Assembly (NCBI GenBank): GCA_902496275.1
Contig: CABVAC010000040.1
Coordinates: forward strand, 1 to 17,235
Reading direction: 5' to 3'
Origin: an uncultured Collinsella sp.
GTDB taxonomy: Bacteria; Actinomycetota; Coriobacteriia; Coriobacteriales; Coriobacteriaceae
DNA: 17,235 bases
Shown: positions 12,483 to 17,235 of the stretch, piece after piece
Layout: every line of letters begins with the position of its first letter
Numbering within the stretch: position 1 is the first letter of the stretch
Notes under the pieces: generated by a model
Database searches by the model: none
What the model was told of the DNA's origin: nothing
Seen by the model: only the letters and a program-made list of their open reading frames with translations
Program-made: the position numbers and the translations under genes

Positions 12483-13124
12483 CTAGCCGCGGACCTTCTT
12501 GACGACGTCCATGGCCTCGTGGGCGATCTGCTCGACCTTGGAGAAGTCGCCGTCGGCAAACAGGGCCGGCTTGACCATCCAGGTGCCACCGCAGGCGATG
12601 ATGGCGGAGGAGCTCAGGTACTCCTCGACGTTGGCGGTGCTCACGCCGCCGGTAGGCATAAAGCGGTGACCGACAAACGGAGCGGCGAGGGCCTTGATGG
12701 TGTTCAGGCCGCCATACTGGGACGCGGGGAAGAACTTGGTGACCTTGAGGCCCAGGTTCTCGGCTGCGGTGACCTCGGAGGGGGTCACGGTGCCGGGAAG
12801 GACGGGCAGGTCGATGTCGATGCAGTGCTTCACGACGTCCTCGTTGTAACCCGGGGAGACGATGAACTTGGCACCGGCTGCGCGGGCCTGCTCAACCTGC
12901 TCGACGGTCAGGACAGTGCCGGCGCCAACGCACATCTCGGGCTCGGCCTCGGCCATAGCGGCGATGCACTCGGCGGCGCAGGCGGTGCGGAAGGTGACCT
13001 CGGCTGACTTCATGCCAGCTGCCATAAGGGCGTGGGCGAGCGGAGCGGCGTCCTCGACCTTGTCGAGCACAACGACCGGCACGATGCCCAGGGACTCAAG
13101 CGTGGTGTAGAACTGATCGAACAT
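12483..13124 (-). CDS. kdgA: 2-keto-3-deoxy-6-phosphogluconate (KDPG) aldolase
   Basis: The protein has 213 residues, the family's usual length. The start at 13124 follows GAAAGGAACATC. It cleaves KDPG to pyruvate and glyceraldehyde 3-phosphate in the cytoplasm through a Schiff base. Class I aldolase landmarks are present: Glu42 in SAEVTFRT (proton transfer), GAGTVL (67-72), FIVSPGYN (87-94), the Schiff-base Lys130 in LKVTKFFPAS, and the phosphate-binding MPTGGV further on. It is the second gene after KDG kinase on the same strand. The gap of 253 bases is unusually long and holds several conserved hairpins (13175-13363) that may control its expression separately from kdgK. It is followed directly by a terminator. 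Confidence 0.97.
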   Translation of the reverse strand: MFDQFYTTLESLGIVPVVVLDKVEDAAPLAHALMAAGMKSAEVTFRTACAAECIAAMAEAEPEMCVGAGTVLTVEQVEQARAAGAKFIVSPGYNEDVVKHCIDIDLPVLPGTVTPSEVTAAENLGLKVTKFFPASQYGGLNTIKALAAPFVGHRFMPTGGVSTANVEEYLSSSAIIACGGTWMVKPALFADGDFSKVEQIAHEAMDVVKKVRG

Positions 13125-13174
13125 GATGTTCCTTTCGATGTGTGGCGCGCATGGGCGCGTGATTGCCAAATGTG

Positions 13175-13255
13175 CTGGTCAGGAGCCGATTTTGGATTGG
13201 TTATCGGAGGCACTGCTTGGGGTTCAAGCAATTCCAAAACCGGCTGCTCGACCAG
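13175..13255 (-). ncRNA. Structured element in the kdgK-kdgA gap (copy B of the GCCTCCGATAA structure)
   Basis: The outer stem pairs 13175-13180 with 13250-13255 (CTGGTC/GACCAG). The inner 12-bp stem pairs 13184-13195 with 13234-13245, with one G-U on the minus strand (A-C on the plus strand). The apical hairpin pairs 13214-13219 with 13225-13230. On the minus strand the sequence AGCAGTGCCTCCGATAA after the apical hairpin is identical to copy A (8850-8925), although both stems differ. It ends about 50 bases before the kdgA start, a position suited to a cis-acting control element. Confidence 0.65.
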
Positions 13256-13272
13256 TCATGTAGGGAATGCCA

Positions 13273-13304
13273 GACAAAACCGGAATGGGACTGGTGGTTT
13301 TGCC
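13273..13304 (-). ncRNA. Hairpin with CCAGTCCCATTCC loop after kdgK
   Basis: A 9-bp stem (13273-13281 with 13296-13304) has one G-U on the minus strand. The 14-base loop reads ACCAGTCCCATTCC on the minus strand. The loop motif CAGTCCCATTCCGG is shared with the yczE leader hairpin (8937-8976). Confidence 0.6.
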
Positions 13305-13323
13305 CGGCCGGAGGAATCGGGGA

Positions 13324-13363
13324 GCGGGCCGCAGGGGTATGGGATTGGAAAGCTGCGGCCCGC
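13324..13363 (-). ncRNA. GC-rich hairpin with CCAATCCCATACC loop just after kdgK
   Basis: A perfect 11-bp stem (13324-13334 with 13353-13363) holds an 18-base loop reading CCAATCCCATACCC on the minus strand, a variant of the neighbouring CCAGTCCCATTCC loop. It begins 14 bases after the kdgK stop. No T-run follows, so it is not a standard terminator; it might protect the kdgK 3' end. Confidence 0.55.
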
Positions 13364-13377
13364 GGAATGGAGACGGA

Positions 13378-14412
13378 CTAGCGCGCGACGCGGGTGCCAC
13401 CGTCGGCGGCGGATGCCACGGCTGCGATCTCGCCTGCGGTCACCAAGTTGGAATCGCCCTTGATGGTGAGCTTGAGGATCGAGGCTGCAATCGCGTAGTT
13501 GACGGCAGCCTGCGGGTCAAAGTCGTTAATGAGGGCATGGACGAGGCCGGCGTTGAAAGCGTCGCCGGCGGCAACGCCTTCGAGCACGTGCACGTCGTGA
13601 GCAGGGGAGAGCCAGTGCTCGCCGCTCTCGGCGTCAAAGAGCATGCCCATCCAGATGGAGCGCTCGACGCAGGAGATGTTGCGGACGACCGAGGCGACCT
13701 TTTTGCAGCCGTACTCGGCGCAGATCTGACGGGCCATCTCGACGTAGGTGTCGCGCTCCTCGATGCCATGGGCAAGGGAACCAGAGACGCAGGTCATGCC
13801 GAGGCCGGCGGGCGCATCCTCGTCGTTGGCGATGCAGATGTCGACGAGCGGCAGGAGTTCCTTCATGGTGGCCTGCGACTTCTCGGGCGACCACATCTTG
13901 CCGCGATAGTTCACGTCGCACACGGTGGTGATGCCCTTGGCGCGGCAGACGGCGAGAGCCTCCTTGCAGGCGGCGGCCATCTCGTCGGAGACGGCGGGGG
14001 TCACGCCGGAGAAGTAGAAGACATCGATGCCCTTGAGGATCTCGTCCCAGTCAAAAACATCGCGCTTGGCCATGTTGATGGCAGAGAACTTGCGGTCGTA
14101 GACGCAGCCGTTGCCGCGCTGCGAGGCACCGACCTCAAACACATAGGAGCCAAGACGGTCGCCCTGACGCACGACGCGCGTGGTGTCGACGCCGTAGGCC
14201 TTCAGCGAACGCAGGGCGCACTCGCCCAGACGGTTGGCCGGGACAACGGAGACGTAAGTGGCCTTGTCGCCCTGGTAGGCCAGGGAAAGCGCGGTGTTTG
14301 CCTCGGCGCCGCCGTAGCGGACATCAAACTCGGTTGCCTGCTCAATACGCAGGTGGTCTTTGGGCGATAGCCTCATCATGATCTCGCCGAAGGTAAGAAC
14401 CGTTTTACCCAT
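13378..14412 (-). CDS. kdgK: 2-keto-3-deoxygluconate (KDG) kinase, PfkB family
   Basis: The protein has 344 residues. The start at ATG 14412 follows AGAAGGAGCTACGCAACC; the frame continues upstream to 14517 but through the leader hairpin, so that part is not coding. PfkB-family features: N-terminal TFGEIMMRLSP, the substrate-binding GGAEANTA (34-41), DVNYRGKMW (167-175), and the ATP/anion-hole motif near the C-terminus, GVAAGDAFNAG, with catalytic Asp284. The usual GAGD reads AAGD here. It phosphorylates KDG at O6 to KDPG, the substrate of the next gene, kdgA. KDG would come from DhuI-DhuD and from the IlvD/Edd-type dehydratase in the same window. It has a LacI-regulated promoter divergent from the regulator gene. 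2-dehydro-3-deoxygalactonokinase is a less likely alternative. Confidence 0.93.
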   Translation of the reverse strand: MGKTVLTFGEIMMRLSPKDHLRIEQATEFDVRYGGAEANTALSLAYQGDKATYVSVVPANRLGECALRSLKAYGVDTTRVVRQGDRLGSYVFEVGASQRGNGCVYDRKFSAINMAKRDVFDWDEILKGIDVFYFSGVTPAVSDEMAAACKEALAVCRAKGITTVCDVNYRGKMWSPEKSQATMKELLPLVDICIANDEDAPAGLGMTCVSGSLAHGIEERDTYVEMARQICAEYGCKKVASVVRNISCVERSIWMGMLFDAESGEHWLSPAHDVHVLEGVAAGDAFNAGLVHALINDFDPQAAVNYAIAASILKLTIKGDSNLVTAGEIAAVASAADGGTRVAR

Positions 14413-14455
14413 GGTTGCGTAGCTCCTTCTTGCTCGTGCGTACACCTTTGATATG

Positions 14456-14513
14456 GCGTTGGCACGCAGGTGCCAAGACGGTAGGGTGCGTCTTTGCACC
14501 TGCGTGCCAACGC
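14456..14513. other. Very long hairpin with CACCCTAC loop in the kdgK leader (copy B)
   Basis: A perfect 18-bp inverted repeat (14456-14473 and 14496-14513), then one mismatch, then AAGACG/CGTCTT (14475-14480 and 14489-14494), encloses the 8-base loop GTAGGGTG (CACCCTAC on the minus strand). The inner sequence is shared with the hairpin at 9004-9049; the outer stem is unrelated in sequence. It lies between the tandem operators and the kdgK ribosome site. Confidence 0.75.
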
Positions 14514-14518
14514 TCACC

Positions 14519-14543
14519 GAAATCGGTTTACGAAATCGGTTTC
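14519..14543 (-). promoter_or_regulatory. Tandem LacI-type operators at the kdgK promoter
   Basis: GAAATCGGTTTA (14519-14530) and GAAATCGGTTTC (14532-14543) are 13 bp apart centre to centre, between the divergent kdgK and lacI genes and just downstream of the kdgK -10 box. A central CG with A/T-rich arms is the usual LacI-family pattern, and the hinge of the adjacent LacI protein carries the leucine that such proteins insert at a central CG. Confidence 0.75.
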
Positions 14544-14555
14544 GTTTCGAGTTGT

Positions 14556-14582
14556 AGTATACTCACCTACAGCGTTTTGCAA
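14556..14582 (-). promoter_or_regulatory. kdgK promoter (TTGCAA, 15 bp, TATACT)
   Basis: On the minus strand TTGCAAAA (14577-14582) and GTATACT (14556-14561) have the same spacing as at the yczE promoter. AGTATACT is itself palindromic, so the -10 could also serve a plus-strand lacI promoter. Confidence 0.6.
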
Positions 14583-14647
14583 CCGAGATTTTTAAAAAAA
14601 TGCCTAAAATGGCTCAGACCGCCGACAATTGGGAAACGGGGTGCGTT

Positions 14648-15670
14648 ATGGCGCAGATGAGAATCAAGGACATTGCCGCCGAGGCGGGCGTGAGCCCGGC
14701 CACGGTCTCGCGCTATCTCAACAACCGCCCCGGGCAAATGACTGAGGAAACCCGTGCTCGCATCGCGGCGGTTATCGAGCGCACCGGCTATCGCCCGCGT
14801 GCCGCCGCGCGCAATCTACGCAGCTCGCGCACCAACCTCATCGGTGTGATCCTGGCCGACATCGCCAACCCATTCTCCAGCGCCATGCTCGAAGGGCTTT
14901 CCGTCAGCGCCGCCGCGCGCGGCTGCTCGCTCATGACGGCCATTAGCGGCAACGACCCCGCTAAGGAAGCGGAGTCGCTCACCAGGCTTATCGATGCCGG
15001 CGTGGACGGCCTGGTCGTCAACACCTGCGGAGGCAATGACGAGGCGATCGCCGCGGCAGCGGGACGTCTGCCTGTTGTGCTGCTCGACCGCGATGTTGCC
15101 GACGGCGGTGTCGATCTGGTGACATCTAACAACCGTGAGCTGGTCGCTGGCTTGGTAGACGAGCTCGCCGCCGCTGGCAGCGAGCGCCTGTGCCTGCTCA
15201 CCGAGGCAAGCGACGACAGCCCCGTGCGTCGCGAGCGTGCCGAGGCCTTTGCCGACGAACTTTCGCGACGCGGCCTTGCGGGTGAGGTCGTCACTCTGGC
15301 CGACGGTGGCGCCTCGGGCGTCGGCCGCTTGGACGAGACCATCCGCGGCTATGCAGGCAAAAAGCTCGGCCTCATTGCTGTCAACGGCCTGGTTTTCCTG
15401 CGTCTGACCGAGGCGCTGGCGCAGCTTGGTCCCTCGCTGCCGGCGGGGCTCAAAATCGCGACGTTTGACGACTACCCCTGGAACCATGTGCTCTTTGGCG
15501 GCGTGACCACGGCCGCGCAAGACACCCTTACCATCGCCGAGCGCGTGGTCGAGCGCCTCTCCGAGCGCATTGACGTTGTTACCACTACGGTGGGCGAGGC
15601 CGCAAAGCTGGCGCCCAAACGCATCGAGATTCCCGGCCACATCGAACACCGCGCATCAACCTCGCGCTAA
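14648..15670 (+). CDS. LacI-family transcriptional regulator (KdgR-like)
   Basis: The protein has 340 residues from ATG 14648 (MAQMRIKDIA); an in-frame ATG at 14600 would add 16 residues that do not look like the family and has no ribosome site, so 14648 is preferred. The helix-turn-helix is at residues 5-24 (RIKDIAAEAGVSPATVSRYL) and the hinge helix at about 51-60 (RAAARNLRSS). The periplasmic-binding-protein-like effector domain starts at TNLIGVILADIANPFSS. It is divergent from kdgK, with tandem GAAATCGGTTTC operators in between, so it very probably represses kdgK-kdgA and itself, and, through the same motif, yczE and the HIT-gntP unit. A KDG-related inducer is likely by analogy with KdgR, but it is not shown by the sequence. 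Confidence 0.93.
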   Translation: MAQMRIKDIAAEAGVSPATVSRYLNNRPGQMTEETRARIAAVIERTGYRPRAAARNLRSSRTNLIGVILADIANPFSSAMLEGLSVSAAARGCSLMTAISGNDPAKEAESLTRLIDAGVDGLVVNTCGGNDEAIAAAAGRLPVVLLDRDVADGGVDLVTSNNRELVAGLVDELAAAGSERLCLLTEASDDSPVRRERAEAFADELSRRGLAGEVVTLADGGASGVGRLDETIRGYAGKKLGLIAVNGLVFLRLTEALAQLGPSLPAGLKIATFDDYPWNHVLFGGVTTAAQDTLTIAERVVERLSERIDVVTTTVGEAAKLAPKRIEIPGHIEHRASTSR

Positions 15671-15804
15671 CCATTCGTTCGCAACTGCCTGTTCACACAC
15701 GTTTTTTGAGCGCTTGATACGCTTTAACCCTGCGGAAACATTTTTCTGCGATAGTATCTGCGATATAGACCAGTCGAAACCCGCCCGAAAGAAAGGGGAG
15801 CGAC

Positions 15805-17142
15805 ATGAACCAGCAGAACATCGATTACGTACTCCGTTCCGTAGAGCAGCGTGATATCCGCTTTGTGCGTCTGTGGTTTGTCGACATTCTCGGCCGCCTC
15901 AAGAACTTTGCCATTAGCCCCGAGGACCTCGAGGTCGCTTTTGAGGAGGGCATTGGCTTTGACGGCTCCGCCATCGAGGGCTTTGCCACGCCCGAGGAAG
16001 CTGACATGCTGGCATTCCCCGATGCTTCGACCTTCCAGATTTTGCCGTGGCGCCCGAGCCACAACGGCGTCGCCCGCGTGTTCTGCGATGTGTGCACCCC
16101 CGACCGCAAGCCCTTCGCCGGCGATCCGCGCGATGCGTTGCGCCGCATGTTCTATAAGGCCGAGAAGGCTGGCTACCTGCTCAACGTGGGTGCCGAGCTG
16201 GAGTATTACTACTTCCCCGACGAGCACACCCCCGAGCCGCTCGACAACGTGGGCTACTTCGATCTTTCGGTGAGCGATGCCGCTCGCGACCTGCGCCGCA
16301 ACACGGTCCTCACGCTCGAGAAGATGTCCGTGCCCGTGGAGTACACCTTCCACGCCGCCGGCCGCTCGCAGCACGGCATGAGCCTGCGCCACGCCGAGGC
16401 CCTGAGCATGTCCGACGCCATCACCACGGCCAAACTCATCATTAAGCAGCAGGCTTACGAGAGCGGGTGCCACGCCTCCTTTATGCCCAAGCCGTTGGCG
16501 GGCGAGGACGGCAGCGCTATGTTCCTGTGCCAGTCGCTATTCGACCACGACGGCAACAACGTCTTTTGGGGCGAGGACGACGAGAAGTACCACCTCTCCG
16601 ATATCGCCAAGCACTACATGGCCGGCATCTTGGCGCACGCGCGCGAGATCAGCGCCATCACTAACCCCACGGTCAACTCGTACAAGCGCATCACCACGGG
16701 CGGCGACTCCGTGCCGCAGTACGCCACGTGGGGCCTGCGCAACCGCGCGAGTATGGTCCGCATTCCGGTCTACAAGCCCGGCAAGCAGCTGTCCACGCGC
16801 ATCGAGCTTCGCAGCCCCGACCCCATGGCCAACCCGTACCTGGTCAACGCCGTCACGCTGGCGGCTGGTCTGGACGGCATCGAGCGCAAGCTGGAGCTCC
16901 CGCCCGAGGCAACGGCTGAGACGCTCAAGCTTACCGACCGTCAGATGGTCGAGGCCGGCTACACGCCGCTGCCTCGCTCGCTCAAAGAGGCGCTCGACGT
17001 GTTTGAGGACTCGCAGTTTATGAAGGATGCCCTCGGCGAGCACATCCACAGCTTCTTCCTCAAAAAGAAGCGCGACGAGTGGCATAAGTTCGAGTCTACG
17101 ATCACCGAGTGGGAGATCAAGCACTACCTGGCGAACTCCTAA
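15805..17142 (+). CDS. glnA: Glutamine synthetase type I (GSI-alpha-like)
   Basis: The protein has 445 residues, starting at 15805 after AAGGGGAGCGAC. It makes glutamine from glutamate, ammonia and ATP as a cytoplasmic dodecamer. Visible are the beta-grasp N-domain with FDGSAIEGF (52-60), the metal/glutamate-binding GAELEYYYF, HAAGRSQHGMSL, the ATP-binding NPTVNSYKRI, RNRASMVRIP and IELRSPDPMANPYL. The length and the absence of the adenylylation-site insert of the enterobacterial type fit GSI-alpha. It aligns without gaps with B. subtilis GlnA over the first 70 residues, and the feedback-inhibition residue Arg62 of that enzyme is Thr62 here. The promoter is not clear; possible -10 boxes are TAGTAT (15752-15757) and TATAGA (15764-15769). 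It is not visibly linked to the sugar-acid genes. Confidence 0.97.
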   Translation: MNQQNIDYVLRSVEQRDIRFVRLWFVDILGRLKNFAISPEDLEVAFEEGIGFDGSAIEGFATPEEADMLAFPDASTFQILPWRPSHNGVARVFCDVCTPDRKPFAGDPRDALRRMFYKAEKAGYLLNVGAELEYYYFPDEHTPEPLDNVGYFDLSVSDAARDLRRNTVLTLEKMSVPVEYTFHAAGRSQHGMSLRHAEALSMSDAITTAKLIIKQQAYESGCHASFMPKPLAGEDGSAMFLCQSLFDHDGNNVFWGEDDEKYHLSDIAKHYMAGILAHAREISAITNPTVNSYKRITTGGDSVPQYATWGLRNRASMVRIPVYKPGKQLSTRIELRSPDPMANPYLVNAVTLAAGLDGIERKLELPPEATAETLKLTDRQMVEAGYTPLPRSLKEALDVFEDSQFMKDALGEHIHSFFLKKKRDEWHKFESTITEWEIKHYLANS

Positions 17143-17192
17143 TCGCGCTGGCTCGTTCCAGTACGATTGAGCTCATTTCTTTGGAGGCCGAT

Positions 17193-17235
17193 ATGTCCGA
17201 AAAGAGTGCCCTGTTCATGGCGCGCACGACGCGCT
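17193..17235 (+). CDS. Start of an unidentified gene after glnA (truncated by window end)
   Basis: ATG at 17193 follows TTTGGAGGCCGAT, a good ribosome site, 50 bases after the glnA stop. The reading frame begins MSEKSALFMARTTR and runs off the window. It is too short to name. Its position suggests co-transcription with glnA. Confidence 0.6.
   Translation, partial: MSEKSALFMARTTR

Noticed and set aside
13267..14370. Open frame of 367 codons antisense to kdgK
   Set aside because: It lies opposite a clear PfkB kinase, starts within the structured gap, and its low-complexity Gly/Ala/Asp-rich translation is typical of a shadow frame.

Overview
The window looks like chromosome of a high-GC gut actinobacterium. 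The coding style (GCC/GGC-rich codons, AAAGG/GGAGG ribosome sites), the glutamine synthetase type and the unsaturated-uronate pathway genes suggest a Collinsella-like member of the Coriobacteriia. The genus is an inference from sequence character, not a database match.

Layout. (1) 1-679: 3' part of an old-yellow-enzyme/2-enoate reductase type flavoprotein (+). (2) 680-6800: a sugar-acid block. A minus-strand pair, dhuD-like reductase (1582-2391) and dhuI-like isomerase (800-1441), ends at a strong hairpin terminator. Upstream lie a minus-strand GntR/FCD regulator (2552-3244) and, divergent from it, a GntP permease (3478-4839) and an IlvD/Edd-type sugar-acid dehydratase (4948-6726) with its own terminator. 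(3) 6801-8137: an orphan AAA+ ATPase with a C-terminal winged helix, flanked by a phased palindrome array on one side and a 10-bp tandem repeat on the other. (4) 8138-12088: a minus-strand YczE/YitT-like membrane protein, divergent from a plus-strand HIT hydrolase - GntP permease pair, then a second GntR/FCD regulator. (5) 12089-12482: about 390 bases without a gene, filled with hairpins. (6) 12483-14412: minus-strand kdgK - kdgA (KDG kinase, KDPG aldolase), divergent from a LacI-family regulator (14648-15670). (7) 15805-17142: glutamine synthetase type I, then the first codons of another gene.

How the genes fit together. DhuI and DhuD turn 4-deoxy-5-ketouronate, the product of unsaturated uronic acids released by polysaccharide lyases, into 2-keto-3-deoxygluconate (KDG). 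The dehydratase would also make KDG, from a hexonate such as gluconate imported by a GntP permease. KdgK and KdgA then convert KDG to pyruvate and glyceraldehyde 3-phosphate. No lyase or unsaturated glucuronyl hydrolase lies in the window. Two shared operator types tie the block together: GAAATCGGTTTC (a LacI-type site at the kdgK/lacI, yczE and HIT promoters) and GTGAACGTTCAC (at the dhuD and HIT promoters).

Most notable: the untranslated regions of yczE and of kdgK-kdgA share structured elements whose loops and single-stranded segments are conserved while the stems differ in sequence yet still pair. These are a long hairpin with a CACCCTAC loop, hairpins with a CARTCCCATNCC loop, and a roughly 80-base structure carrying AGCAGTGCCTCCGATAA. 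This pattern points to functional RNA in a KDG regulon. I do not recognise it as any known riboswitch.
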